NCBI GenBank assembly: GCA_036365455.1
Contig: JAWQUS010000001.1
Span: forward strand, 25,033,001-25,097,000
Source: Macrosoma leucophasiata
Taxonomy: Eukaryota > Arthropoda > Insecta > Lepidoptera > Hedylidae
Length of the DNA stretch: 64,000 bases
Direction of reading: 5' to 3'
How positions within the stretch are numbered: the first letter of the stretch is position 1; each line of letters begins with the position of its first letter. Shown here piece by piece: positions 1-9,869 of this stretch. Under the pieces are notes generated by a model. That model saw only the letters and a list, made by a program, of their open reading frames with translations. It searched no databases and was not told the origin of the DNA. A program made the translations under genes and the position numbers.

Positions 1-321
1 ATCATTTGCGATCTACTCGGTTAAGCGTTACGGGCGCGATCGGGTGTGTGATGGGTGATGGGTGACCTCTAGTATCAAATTAATAATACGCGTTTCCGTG
101 CTTCGGAGGGCACGTTAAGCCGTCGGTCCCGGTTGCTATCAATTGATAGCAGTCGTTAAACCTTGTCGGAGGCCTTATGGGCGGTTCGAAAATATCCGAC
201 AGCGGGTTGGCCACTAACCCGTATCTCCACCAATCCGCATTGGAGCAGCGTGGTAGAGTAAGCTCCAGGCTTCGCCCCAAAAAGGGGAGAGACTTGTGCC
301 CAGCAGCATTTATTATTATTT
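1..321 (+). repeat. Family A SINE with 5S rRNA-like head, copy 1 (cut by window edge)
   Basis: The sequence matches the copy at 35541-35900 and the inverted copy at 53125-53395 over most of its length. Positions about 10-80 resemble the internal promoter half of 5S rRNA (a TTAAGC block, then GGGCGCG, then GATGGG and GTGACC). The body follows, with CGTTTCCGTGCTTCGGAGGG, and the copy ends at a CCCAGCAG block and an ATT-rich tail. GATGGGTGA is locally duplicated near 50-66. Short frames across this stretch are not genes. Confidence 0.6.
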
Positions 322-1204
322 AGATACAGATACATAAATGACGAGGTTTGTGTCTTATGCTCAGTTTCTGGAGGTTTATGGGAGTTTTTTGAAATTACCC
401 TATTATTCAATAAGCTGACAACTACTACGTTTCTACATTTATCGTGGCTAGTATATAAGAAAGCGTCATGGGCAAACTCAGAAACCGGACGTAAATGTGC
501 CCGAGTGCAGCTCGCAACACCTAAGACCTATGTACGTTAGTGATCAAACTCTGACAATAAAGTAAATTTTTCTCAAATTTTGAAGCGAAATATAAAAGGC
601 AAATAAAAATCGCAGAATAAGGTGAGTAAACTGAGCTAATATTTGGGAAATCGTTTGAACTCCAGCTCGAATATCAAATCTTTGAATCTCGGCCAACTCA
701 CGGCACAGAAATTTGCGTCCCGTCATTACGTTTCATGTGTATATTGAAAACGAAAATCTCTGCATCATACATTGAACCAATATTACTAATAATAGCTCAA
801 TGGCATTATATTAAAAACGTATACTTAATATGTAGTACGGAAAAAATACGGCGTGTGTATTTGTAAAATAGTTGATGAAGCGTACCGACGAATGCAGAGT
901 GTTGAAAAAAAGGGTTGTAAAAACCTTCCAAGTCGAGTCGGACTCGCATGAGTGAGGTATTACAAATAAATAGATATTGAAACATAAAATGACTATACTC
1001 GTACAAGTGGCTATCGCAGAGTTTGAAATTGTTTTATTTACATTCACGTTCATATTTATTGCATTGCTAACTAAGTATAGGTACCAAATTTCAACCCGAC
1101 CTACCCAGTAGTTTTGAAAGCATCTGTGATGGTAAAATGGACACAGAGTGGTTCTATAAAAGTACGGTTTTTAGTTTTGAACGGAACTCTAAAAACTGAG
1201 GACT
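322..1204. other. Gene-free stretch with a family G fragment
   Basis: I see no gene. On the minus strand, 1081-1199 reads as a diverged piece of family G (compare 15945-16588): a TTTTTAGAGTTCCGTT start and a GGTTGAAATTTGG segment in the same order. The rest is AT-rich DNA I do not recognise. Confidence 0.4.
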
Positions 1205-1209
1205 AAAAT

Positions 1210-1363
1210 TGATAAATATAAGAAAATTAGTAAAAGGCAGACCTGTGACCAACGCGGTTTATTCGAGAGAGAGTTCCATAGATAACAGAGAATACAAGTT
1301 ACGTCTAGTGACGTTCCACATTTGTAGTGTTGTGCCCGCAGACTGAAATTTAATATTACAACA
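1210..1363 (-). repeat. copia 3' LTR
   Basis: 154 bp, starting TGATAAATATAAG and ending ATATTACAACA on the plus strand. It looks identical to 5599-5752. The AAAAT immediately to its left is the target duplication. A short purine-rich stretch just inside the element (minus-strand GGTAAGAG, from 1364-1371) is a weak polypurine tract candidate. Confidence 0.95.
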
Positions 1364-1733
1364 CTCTTACCAAATTGCAGTCTTTCATATATGAACAATG
1401 AACAAAATTAAATACAAAATTTACTAACGCATTAATAGGCACAACATATCCTTTATCATACAAGTGTTTCTTTAACATAATAATTTTATACACTTTTTAC
1501 TAAATAATGATTTATAAAGGCATGCTGTATATAACAAATAAGTTTCAATAAAGACACTCTTACCTAACAATAACTTTACAAGCAAATTAAATCCTACAGT
1601 ATAACATTACAGTTATATAAAAAAAATTAGGTAAGTTTCAGTACTCCTATTTTACTTCTTAAATACTGAAAAGTATCTCTAGGCAAAGCCTTTGTAAATA
1701 TATCAGCATATTGTTCTTTAGTACAAACATACT

Positions 1734-2768
1734 CTAAATCTGTTTTTCAGAAAATTTCTCTTTAATAAAGTTATATTTAACATCTATATGCTTACACCGT
1801 TTATGGTAGTCCACATTTTTAATTAAACAAATTGCACTTTGATTGTCTATATGTAAAGTCACTGAATCTTGATGATATGCACTTATGTCTATTAACAACT
1901 GTTTTAACCACAAAGCCTCTTTAGTGGCAGCACATGCAGCCATAAACTCAGCCTCAGTAGTAGACAGAGCAACACTTTGCTGATGCTGAGATGCCCATGT
2001 TATGGCAGCTCCATTTTTAATAAATACATATCCTGTCAAAGATCTCCGTGTGCATGTATCCTTTGCATAGTCTGCATCACTAAATGCCAATAGTTTATTA
2101 CTATACGTTGATGTGTAACATATACCATAGTGTTGTGTTTCTTTTAGGTATTTCATAATTTTCTTCACAACATTCCAATGAGTGTCATCATAACTGTTAA
2201 GATATTTACTCACCAGACTGACTCCATACATAATATCGGGTCTGCTTACTATAGCCAGGTGCATCAAAGATCCAACAGCTTCCCGGTATGGTATATTCTT
2301 GTCAGGTGCGACAGAACTCTTTTCCAGTGCTGTATGAGGATCTACTGGAATAGTATTGGAGTTAGCATTCTGCATATTAAATTTACACAATAATCTTCTA
2401 ATATAGTTTGCTTGGTGAATAAATATACATCCTTTGGATTTCTCTATTTGTAGGCCAACAAAATTCTTCGGCTTACACACTTTGATATCAAAAATTTTAC
2501 TTATATCATTAATTACAGTATCTATAGACTTCAATGATTTTGACAGTATGAGCCCATCATCGACATACAGTAATAGGTATACCAAATTAGAATTTACATT
2601 GCCAATGTAAACACATCTATCTGCATGACTGTTTTCAAAACCAATTTTTTTTAGAAAATTATCAAATTTTTGATTCCAGCACCTCGGTGCCTGTTTAAGG
2701 CCATAAAGTGAACGTTTAAGTTTACATACCAAATTTGGTGATGCTTCTAAACCTTCTGGTTGTGCCAT
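1734..2768 (-). CDS. copia pol part 3: RT palm and RNase H
   Basis: 344 codons in a third frame. It carries the RT catalytic box YVDDG (plus strand about 2550-2583), the RT thumb, and RNase H motifs FSDADYA, STTEAEF and IDNQSA. The ATG at 2768 is the first available and probably not a real start. The sense continues past the stop at 1734 in another frame to a TAA at 1627-1629, so a third single-base indel lies near 1738. The final roughly 35 codons (1627-1737) hold the usual copia RNase H tail. Confidence 0.9.
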   Translation of the reverse strand: MAQPEGLEASPNLVCKLKRSLYGLKQAPRCWNQKFDNFLKKIGFENSHADRCVYIGNVNSNLVYLLLYVDDGLILSKSLKSIDTVINDISKIFDIKVCKPKNFVGLQIEKSKGCIFIHQANYIRRLLCKFNMQNANSNTIPVDPHTALEKSSVAPDKNIPYREAVGSLMHLAIVSRPDIMYGVSLVSKYLNSYDDTHWNVVKKIMKYLKETQHYGICYTSTYSNKLLAFSDADYAKDTCTRRSLTGYVFIKNGAAITWASQHQQSVALSTTEAEFMAACAATKEALWLKQLLIDISAYHQDSVTLHIDNQSAICLIKNVDYHKRCKHIDVKYNFIKEKFSEKQI

Positions 2769-3974
2769 ATATATATATCCTCCTTTATGTCTCCATATAA
2801 GAAAGCGGTTTTCACATCAAATTGAACCATCTCCAGATTATGGTGAGCAGCTTCTGAAAGTAAAACCCTAACCGAATCATACCTTACTGTAGGTGAAAAG
2901 GTTTCAGAGTAGTCTACTCCTTGTGTTTGCGCACAGCCTTTAGCACATAATCTTGACTTGAATAGCAGGCCAGATGGCATGTCTTTTATTCTGAAAACCC
3001 ATTTACAGCCAATTATCCGCACTCCTTGTGGTCTATCCACTAACTCCCAAGTCTTGTTTTCTGAATGTGCCAACAATTCATCTCTGATTGATTGTTTCCA
3101 CTTTGCTGCATTTATATTATCTGTAGATATTGCTTCGCTATATGTATATGGGGCGTCCATTGCATCTGAACCATCATCTGTGCAGATAAAAGTATTACCT
3201 ACATTATTCATTCTATGCTTTGATCTTGTTGTTACATTTGTATAAATATCTTTTAAATTTATAGATTCTTCTGGCTCATATAAAGATCCCTCATCAGAGT
3301 GAAATGAATCATCACTTGTAACATTTTCTTGAGACAAAACTGAAGTTGATTCTTCATTTTCTAAGACAGCTTCCGAGGTAGATTCTGACAATGGTAATTT
3401 AACATAATTTCTTATGACAGAATTTTCTAAAAATTTCACATCTCTGCTTATAAACACCTTCTTTGTTTTAGGATTAAAAAGTCTATAACCTTTGGTCTGT
3501 TCACTGTAACCTATGAATACCATTTTAGTTGCTTTTGAGTCCCATTTCTTGATCTTTTCTTTTGGTATATGAACCATTGCTTCACATCCAAAGATCATTA
3601 GATTGCTAATATTGGGCTTTTCACCTGTCCATATCTCTTCAGGTGTTCTAAATTCCAGTGCTCTGGTCGGACAGCGATTAGTGATATATGCTGCGGTCGA
3701 GACTGCTTCTGCCCAATACTGCTTCTGCAATTTAGCATTTAATAGCATACAACGAGCTCTTTCTAATATTGTACGATTCATTCTTTCTGCTAACCCATTT
3801 TGTTCGGGTGTATAGGGTGTGGATGTCTGATGATTAATTCCACATTTTGTTAAGAAAGATTTGAACTCATTACTGAGATATTCTCTACCATTATCTGTAC
3901 GCAGGGTCTTTATTGATAAATTAATTTGTTTTTCAACCAAAGCTTTAAATTCTTTGAACTTTTCAAAAACATCA
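2747..3974 (-). CDS. copia pol part 2: integrase core and RT fingers
   Basis: This continues the polyprotein after the break near 3978. It contains the second and third integrase catalytic positions (RTDNGREY, then TPEQNGLAERMN), the integrase C-terminal region, an acidic serine-rich linker, and the start of the reverse transcriptase (GCKWVFRIK, and FDVKTAFLYG with the first polymerase Asp). It runs out of frame at a TA dinucleotide run (plus strand 2767-2778), where a two-base length change would explain the shift. The first in-frame ATG is at 3940, but the homologous sense begins upstream of it. Confidence 0.9.
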
Positions 3975-3977
3975 GAT

Positions 3978-5441
3978 TTATTTTTTTATTAGATAGACAA
4001 ATACTTTCCTGGAGAAGTCATCGATGAAAGTCACAAAATAGTGTGCACCTCCCAGTGATTGTACCTCCATGGGACCACAGACATCTGAGTGTATTAGTTC
4101 TAGCAAACCTTTTGCCCTGGAACCTTGTGAAGGAAATGGATTTCTTGACTGCTTTCCTTCAATACATGATATACATACAACTTTGTCTTTATTTTCTATT
4201 TTTACACCTGTACTATCTGAAAGTTTATTTAAATCTTCGAAGTTCAAATGTGCCATTCTCTGATGCCATAAATAACTATCATTTGTTGACATGTATGCTT
4301 CAACACTTTTGGTATTAAGCCGGTACATATTATTTTCTAACCTTGCATTTGCCACTTGTATACTATTTTGGTTATATATTCTGCAACCTTCTTTGTCAAA
4401 CTGTACTTGACAACCATTTTTTATTATTTGGCTCACAGAAAGAAGGTTGGTGGCCAACTGAGGAACATAAAGAACATTTTGTATTAGTATAACTTGAGAC
4501 TCGCTATTCTTATTCAAAACGTGTAGATTCACTTTACCACATGCTTTTACATTAAGTTTCTTGTCATCAGCTACTTTAATTGTGTTAACCGGAGGTGGTA
4601 TTTCATCAAAAAGCCAGTCACGGTGCATTGTTAAATGCATTGAAGCTCCCGAGTCCACATACCAGCCATTGTCATTACATGTTTTACTCGCTGATGCAGA
4701 AAAAACAGCCACATAGCCAGAGTTCTCATCTGATTTATGTTCTTTCTTCTTGTTCCTACAATTCTTTCTAATATGCCCATATTTGTTACATATGAAGCAT
4801 CGCGGACCTTTGCTAGATTTATACACCTTTTCAGAAGCATGTTTGGCAAACTGCGAGTTAATTTTACTTCCGTTAACATACAGCGCAGTAGTTTCTGATT
4901 TTCTAACATCTTGTAGAAGTTTTGTTTTAACTGAATCAGCTGTTATTGCCAAACCCGAGCTTTCTAATGCCATAATCATGGGCTGATACATTTCTGGTAA
5001 GCCAGCCAATAGTAAAGTACCCAACCACTCATCATTCACAATGAAACCAATGTTCCTCAGTTTGTGTGCAGTGGTCATGATCCGGTTTACGTAGTCCTCA
5101 ATATTTTGGCATCCATCTAGCGTTATGGTAATCAGATCTCTCAACAACCCAACTCGGCGGGTCAATCCACTGTCGTCAAAAGCTTTCGCTAAATTATCCC
5201 ATACTTCTTTTGCAGTTTTAGCTTCCTGGATGTGAATGTAGTTGATGGGATCTACTAATAGAATAATCTTTGATTTCGCTTTAGTATCCTTCTTTGCATC
5301 AACTCCTTCGCCTGAAGTCTGTGTGACGCAATGCCACAATTCTTCATGTTCAAGGTAAGTTTTGACCGTGAACTTCCAGGTAGGATAATTATCTCTTCCT
5401 GTCAGCTTCTCAATTAATGTCATTGAACTATTTGAAGACAT
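3978..5441 (-). CDS. copia gag-pol part 1: Gag, protease, integrase N-terminus
   Basis: I start this at the ATG at 5441 (MSSNSS...), because the 51 codons upstream of it in the open frame run back into the primer site. About 488 residues. Residues 1-200 are a copia-type Gag. A CCHC zinc knuckle (CFICNKYGHIRKNC) lies near 215-228. The protease motif WYVDSGAS lies near 260. The integrase zinc-binding pair (WHQRMAHL and CISCIEG) lies near 391 and 417. The first catalytic Asp (HSDVCGP) lies near 453. The frame stops at 3978 inside an A-rich run, and the coding sense continues in another frame, consistent with one inserted base. The product would assemble cytoplasmic virus-like particles and cut the polyprotein. 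Confidence 0.92.
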   Translation of the reverse strand: MSSNSSMTLIEKLTGRDNYPTWKFTVKTYLEHEELWHCVTQTSGEGVDAKKDTKAKSKIILLVDPINYIHIQEAKTAKEVWDNLAKAFDDSGLTRRVGLLRDLITITLDGCQNIEDYVNRIMTTAHKLRNIGFIVNDEWLGTLLLAGLPEMYQPMIMALESSGLAITADSVKTKLLQDVRKSETTALYVNGSKINSQFAKHASEKVYKSSKGPRCFICNKYGHIRKNCRNKKKEHKSDENSGYVAVFSASASKTCNDNGWYVDSGASMHLTMHRDWLFDEIPPPVNTIKVADDKKLNVKACGKVNLHVLNKNSESQVILIQNVLYVPQLATNLLSVSQIIKNGCQVQFDKEGCRIYNQNSIQVANARLENNMYRLNTKSVEAYMSTNDSYLWHQRMAHLNFEDLNKLSDSTGVKIENKDKVVCISCIEGKQSRNPFPSQGSRAKGLLELIHSDVCGPMEVQSLGGAHYFVTFIDDFSRKVFVYLIKK

Positions 5442-5582
5442 ATTTATGCTGATGAAGACGCTTTTGTACAGCCACCACGTTGTCACTTTTAGGTTATACA
5501 GCACTACTTTAATTAGGGTGAAATATTTATTACTTTTACTGATTCTAAACTTTTGACAATGAAATTTTGAAAAATTAGCTGG

Positions 5583-5598
5583 GTCTGGGCCCATAACC
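5583..5598 (-). promoter_or_regulatory. copia primer-binding site (half-tRNA iMet type)
   Basis: Directly inside the 5' LTR the minus strand reads GGTTATGGGCCCAGAC. This is the sequence Drosophila copia uses to pair with an internal fragment of initiator methionine tRNA (the anticodon region), not with the tRNA 3' CCA end. The match is from memory of copia but is long and sits exactly next to the LTR. Confidence 0.8.
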
Positions 5599-5752
5599 TG
5601 ATAAATATAAGAAAATTAGTAAAAGGCAGACCTGTGACCAACGCGGTTTATTCGAGAGAGAGTTCCATAGATAACAGAGAATACAAGTTACGTCTAGTGA
5701 CGTTCCACATTTGTAGTGTTGTGCCCGCAGACTGAAATTTAATATTACAACA
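5599..5752 (-). repeat. copia 5' LTR
   Basis: 154 bp, looks identical to 1210-1363 and followed by the duplicated target AAAAT at 5753-5757. LTRs this short are usual for insect Ty1/copia elements. I do not see a convincing TATA box. Confidence 0.95.
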
Positions 5753-5757
5753 AAAAT

Positions 5758-6120
5758 AATAGAATCCTGGCTGCTGGATTCAGAAAAATTGTTTAAGAAA
5801 AATTCATTTTGTTTTCCATATTCAAATGGAATGTGAATGTTCATCGATCGAATGGTTCGATGTCAGCATTTATTTTATTTCTGCTGACTAAAATTATTCA
5901 AAAGCTCCTATCGTTCGGTCGTCCATTCAATGTATTTATTTTACTACAATTTATTCAGGTTGATATTTTATTCTCGCAAGTCAATGATATGAAATAAAAG
6001 TATATGATTTTGCTGTTTGATATCTATTATTTGTGAAGAAAACAGAAAACGGACTCTTGTATTGAAATATGTATGGCTGAAATAATTGTTTTAGAAAAAA
6101 AAAACTAGCAATTAAAGTAT
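5758..6120. other. Gene-free stretch
   Basis: AT-rich sequence flanking the copia insertion. The short frames on both strands have no recognisable protein features, and I see nothing else. Confidence 0.5.
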
Positions 6121-6139
6121 CACTCTACGCATATTCTTG

Positions 6140-6312
6140 TCCCTTTTTTTATACGCTTACACTCACAGCCCCACGCTAGGTATAAACCTGTGTCGTGGGT
6201 GCCGTTGTACACACACAATGCATACACCAACACCGAGACCCGAAACAAATATCTGTAGAAATATTTGTCCCGGAACGGGGATCTAACCCGGTCGTCATAC
6301 ACCACCAACAGG
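6140..6312 (-). repeat. Family B SINE (tRNA-like head), inverted copy
   Basis: Reverse complement of the copy at 61703-61905. The tRNA-like head is at the right end, with a degenerate B box (minus strand CCGGGTTAGATCCCCG). The body carries the family-wide GTTTCGGGTCT and ACAACGGCACCCACGACACA, and the tail is GTGAGTGTAAGCGTAT at the left. Confidence 0.75.
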
Positions 6313-6414
6313 TTCGTTAAATAGCAAAAAATATTTCATAGTATAACATACAGTTCCCATTGATGATAAGTGAACACTGTAACCAATAAATATCTAGATA
6401 AAAAACAGAGATTT

Positions 6415-6610
6415 CAATATGTCGCCACTCCTGAGGGTTAAGTTGTTTTACCGCTGTGCTAGTAATTACAGGACTTTACATTACCACCTGACCAGAACAC
6501 GATAGCGTAGAACTCTACCATTTAGCGGTAGGTAGATTAGGTAATGCGGTGGTGTCTATGCCCACGAGCTCTATCATTGAAGCTCTACCATCAGTTGTAG
6601 CATTATTATG
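6415..6610 (-). repeat. Family R repeat, partial inverted copy
   Basis: Matches the head and middle of the family R consensus on the minus strand: CCACTCCTGAGG, ATTACCACCTGACC, ACACGATAGCG, ATTTAGCGG, AGGTAATGCGGTGGTG and CGAGCTC, in the same order as at 13835-14155. Confidence 0.8.
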
Positions 6611-6620
6611 CCAACAAACC

Positions 6621-6935
6621 GTTGCCATTATCGGACGGCGCAAAAGGCCTTCAGCAATAAACATGTCAGTTCCATATCTCATGTTAATTAAATACTATGA
6701 TATTATATTAACTGCTATAATAATATAATAGCGTTTGATAATATTGATTGTATGTTAGGATTTCATCTATGACTTGTATTATCTCAGTATATAACATTAT
6801 GTTCAAATATATATGGTATTGTTGATGTGTTTATTGTGAACAAGCTGTTTCCTGCGATATTTTTCTTTGAGATATCATATGTACAGACGAAGGAAAAATA
6901 TTAAATTATTTGTCAGTTGCTATCATTATACGTCC
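6621..6935. other. Gene-free stretch
   Basis: AT-rich sequence with no gene or clear repeat that I can support. Confidence 0.4.
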
Positions 6936-7045
6936 CACTGCTGGGCACGAGACTCACCTTTTTGGGGGGAGGCCTGGAGGTTACTCCACCACGCTGCTCC
7001 AACGCGGATTGGTGGTAACAAGCCCCAATTACCCTAGATATACAA
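6936..7045 (-). repeat. Family A SINE, 3' part, inverted
   Basis: Minus-strand match to the last third of the 35541-35900 copy: CGTCCCACTGCTGGGCACGA, GGGGGAGGCCTGGAG, and the ACTCCACCACGCTGCTCCAA block. The 5S-like head is missing. Confidence 0.6.
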
Positions 7046-7256
7046 TGTGAAATAATGCCAGGGTGATAAATAACAGATACACAAAAAAAATATTATTAAA
7101 AAAAAAAACGCCCGACATGAAAAGGCATCCTCCAGCAAGGTTTTTTAACTTTTTAGATACCTGTGTATAGAAATCAGGCGCGTAGCTCGACTGTAGAACG
7201 AAAGTATTGCAAACTAAATCATGTTTTTTTGCACAATCTGTTTACAATATATTTTT

Positions 7257-7339
7257 ACTAGCTGTGCCCGCGACTTCGTCCGCGTGAGAATTTATGAATG
7301 TTAAACATCTACCCCGATGAAGTCGTGGTCGCAGCTAGT
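7257..7339. mobile_element. Small foldback element with ACTAGCTG ends
   Basis: 83 bp. The left end ACTAGCTGTGCCCGCGACTT and the right end, which reads ACTAGCTGCGACCACGACTT on the other strand, form an imperfect inverted repeat of about 20-24 bp. A second element of the same build lies at 32367-32447. The motif is a common lepidopteran repeat end, usually seen without its inverted partner. Confidence 0.5.
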
Positions 7340-7442
7340 ATAAAAGTAGCCTAAGTTACTAATTATTACATAAGCCATCTATCAGTGAAAGTCCTGTCAA
7401 AATCGGGTATTATGGATCTGTGCTAGAAATTACAGAGGCGTA

Positions 7443-7660
7443 AACTACTACCCTTGCAAACCGGTTAGTCCGGCGGTTCGAAACCACCGTCTGATTCGAA
7501 GGGTCGCGGGTTCGATCCCCGCACCGGAATTTTTTTTTGTATGGCCTACAGATATTAGTTTCGGGTCTGGATGTTTGTTTGTGTATAGGTATGTTGTATG
7601 TGTACAACGGCATCCACGACAGAGGTTTTCAAAATACCTAATGTGGAGCTGTGAGTGTAA
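7443..7660 (+). repeat. Family B SINE (tRNA-like head)
   Basis: The head has an A-box-like CCGGTTAGTCCGGCGG and a good B box, GGGTTCGATCCC. Then come TATGGCCTACAGATATTAG, GTTTCGGGTCTGG, ACAACGGCATCCACGAC and the tail GAGCTGTGAGTGTAAGCG. A tRNA finder would probably flag the head, but the attached conserved body shows it is a retroposon. Confidence 0.8.
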
Positions 7661-7671
7661 GCGTATTTTTT

Positions 7672-7815
7672 TTTTTACCTGACGGAAGCACGATAGTGCT
7701 GAAAACTACAATTTAGCGGCAAATAGCTAAGGTAATGCGGTGGCGCCTATGCCCACCAGTTCTGTCACTGGATAGAGCTCCAGTGACAGAACTGGTGGGC
7801 TTAGGCGCCACCAGC
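7672..7815 (-). repeat. Family R head with a 34-bp near-perfect palindrome
   Basis: Minus-strand family R head (ACCTGACGGAAGCACGATAG, ATTTAGCGGC, GGTAATGCGGTGG). Where other copies read on into GGAGCTCTACCACCAGT, this one has arms 7739-7772 and 7779-7812 that are inverted copies of each other with one mismatch and a 6-nt loop. The palindrome replaces the outer part of the normal head. Confidence 0.75.
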
Positions 7816-8154
7816 AAAAATATACAAGAAAAAGTACGGAGTAGGAGAGTACACATAAATAATACGACTACGCTATCTTTTCTTATCCTATGACTTACGA
7901 TCAGATCCAAATTGGCGTGAAGCTCGCCCACGTATCACAACCGCCCCGATACGAACGACGTACTACGAGAAGTTATTTAATTTAAAATTGGAAAACTGGC
8001 TACAATGGACCATCGATATCTCGGCTCGAAATTTTAAATTCAATTTGCTCGGAGTTGTGGCTCATGATAACTTCATTAAAGTTTCATTACAGAAAATCTG
8101 TGGAGCTGCTTTGGGTATTATAATAATAAGTACCTACCTATAATTATTAATATA

Positions 8155-9012
8155 TCTCAGTAATCGAGTGGTAGCAAGCCACTACTGCTACTTTGAGGTC
8201 GGGAATCGGTGCTACCAAAGATACCAAAATCCTTTACCTCTGGTTCTATTGGGATTTTTCATTTTCTGGAAGTTTCCTTAGGTACCTCGGAGTTTGGTGA
8301 TATATCAGGAGATGTCAACAACAGCAGCTTAGCTAAGGCGGGGCCGACGGGGGTACCCCGCACCGGGTGCCACCCATTTGGGGGTGCCACCCTCTCTTTA
8401 TATAACCCAAATTTGAGCTGTTTAGACGTAAAAGCGCAACACAAAACTCACTTACTGGTGGTAGAGCTCCAGTGACGGAGCTCGCGAACGTAGGCACCAC
8501 CGCATTACCTAGTATACTAGGTAGTGTTCGGCGCTATCGTGTTCCGATCAGGTGGTAATGTACGGCCCTGTAGTTTTCGGCACAGAAACGTAACACCTTA
8601 GGCCTCAGGAGTGGTAACGCATCTGCATTTTGACCTCGGTCTTTGTGTGGGTGTCTATAAGCTGCAGTAATCACTTAAAATCAATGTGAACTGTATGCTT
8701 GTTTACCATCTATCTTACATAAAAAAAAGTTTCGCATTTATAATACCAGGGGGCGTCAGAGGCAGAATTTGCTCAAATAGGGGGGCACAACGGTGGAGAA
8801 TGGAGAGATAAGATACAAAAGAATAGGAAGAATTTCCTTTTTTTTTTGCTCATCCGCCCCGGGTGCCACCCGTGTTAGCCACGCCACTGGTCAACAGGCT
8901 TGCCATATGGACCAAAACGTAACCGATGGATCGTTGTTTGCATTGTATGTTAGAATGCTTGCATTTACCTCTGCCTACCCCTTCGACGATTACAGTCGTG
9001 TTGTTATGTACA
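8155..9012 (+). repeat. Family C SINE split by nested insertions
   Basis: The 5' part (8155-8330, TAGCAAGCCACTACTGCTAC to GGAGATGTCAACA) and 3' part (8885-9012, GGTCAACAGGCTTGC to CTGCCTACCCCTTCGACG) follow the order of the intact copy at 62148-62470. Between them lies another repeat with GGGTGCCACCC motifs at both sides (8335-8400 and 8745-8880), itself interrupted by the family R copy at 8452-8730. The insertion order is therefore C, then the GGGTGCCACCC repeat, then R. Confidence 0.65.
8452..8730 (+). repeat. Family R repeat, nearly full length
   Basis: Runs from ACTGGTGGTAGAGCTCCAGT to a TTACATAAAAAAAA tail. It contains all family blocks: CACCACCGCATTACC, GTGTTCCGATCAGGTGG, ACACCTTAGGCCTCAGGAGT, GCATCTGCATTTTGACCTC and GCAGTAATCACTTAAAATCA. 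Confidence 0.85.
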
Positions 9013-9371
9013 TTATTAGTTTTTTTTATCGCGAGCTACAACGGTTGAAGAAAAACTATTTCTGATTTATCTCGCGTAGGCATATTAAACTTAAATGAAT
9101 ATAAAAAGTGACCGAAGTAAGAAAAAATAATTTTCTTGACATTCGGACGGCTCATTTTGTCATGTGGAGTGACAAGCCTTCAGTTACAGGATATCATTCA
9201 TTTGTACACGGCAAAGCACTTTCTTAGATGCGAGACTATATCCCGCTATAATTTTCCTGCCTATTTACGTCCATAAAGAGTGACATATTGCCAGGTGAAA
9301 TATAACAGAGTACTTTCACTTCGCTGGTTGTTAATAAATGTAAACAGAGCAAGAGTGTAGAGCTAATTTTA
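9013..9371. other. Gene-free stretch between repeats
   Basis: No gene or recognisable repeat. The frame ending at 9065 reads through the end of the family C copy and is not a gene. Confidence 0.4.
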
Positions 9372-9640
9372 CTGGTGGTAAAACTCCGGTGACGGGAGTT
9401 TGCACCAACGTATTACTTAATATACTTGCCGCTTAATGGTAGTGTTCAGCATTATGGTGTTCCGTTCAGGTGGTAATGCCCTGTAATTTCCGGCACAGAG
9501 GCATAACACCTTAGACCTCAGGAGTGGTGAAGCATCTGCATTTTGACCTTAGTCTTTGTGTGGTTGTCTATAGGCTGCAGTCATCACTTAACATCAATGT
9601 GAACTGCAAGCTTGTTTGCCACATCCATTATATAAAAAAA
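9372..9640 (+). repeat. Family R repeat, nearly full length
   Basis: Starts ACTGGTGGTAAAACTCCGGT and ends CATTATATAAAAAAAATG. All internal blocks are present, with a deletion of the GTACGGC segment after the AGGTGGTAATG block. Confidence 0.85.
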
Positions 9641-9869
9641 ATGTTATAATAAACCGAATCTGATTCGAATTTTCGTGTACCACGAATAATCATTGACCGA
9701 TGTACTAACTAAAATACTAGACAGATCACTCCCCTTGGTAGTATTGTACCAGGTCTCAGAAGGCAATTTACCACTCTTTCCCATAGTAAAATGATAGCTG
9801 ACGTGAACATATCTCACATTATTAACTGTCAATTAGTCAATTTAACTTCTGTCAATTAGTCAATTTAAC

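Larger units (their letters stand above)
1210..5752 (-). mobile_element. Ty1/copia LTR retrotransposon, complete ends, broken coding frame
   Basis: Two 154-bp direct repeats (1210-1363 and 5599-5752) begin TG and end CA and look identical. They are flanked by a 5-bp target duplication AAAAT (1205-1209 and 5753-5757). The element runs on the minus strand, so its 5' LTR is at 5599-5752. The domain order is Gag with zinc knuckle, aspartic protease, integrase, reverse transcriptase, RNase H. Integrase before RT is the defining Ty1/copia order. The coding region 5441-1627 is interrupted by three small indels, so as written the element cannot make a full polyprotein. Identical LTRs point to a recent insertion. 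Confidence 0.96.

Noticed and set aside
3965..3985. Programmed frameshift in copia at the A-run
   Set aside because: Position is within integrase and two other breaks exist downstream. Mutation or assembly error is more likely.
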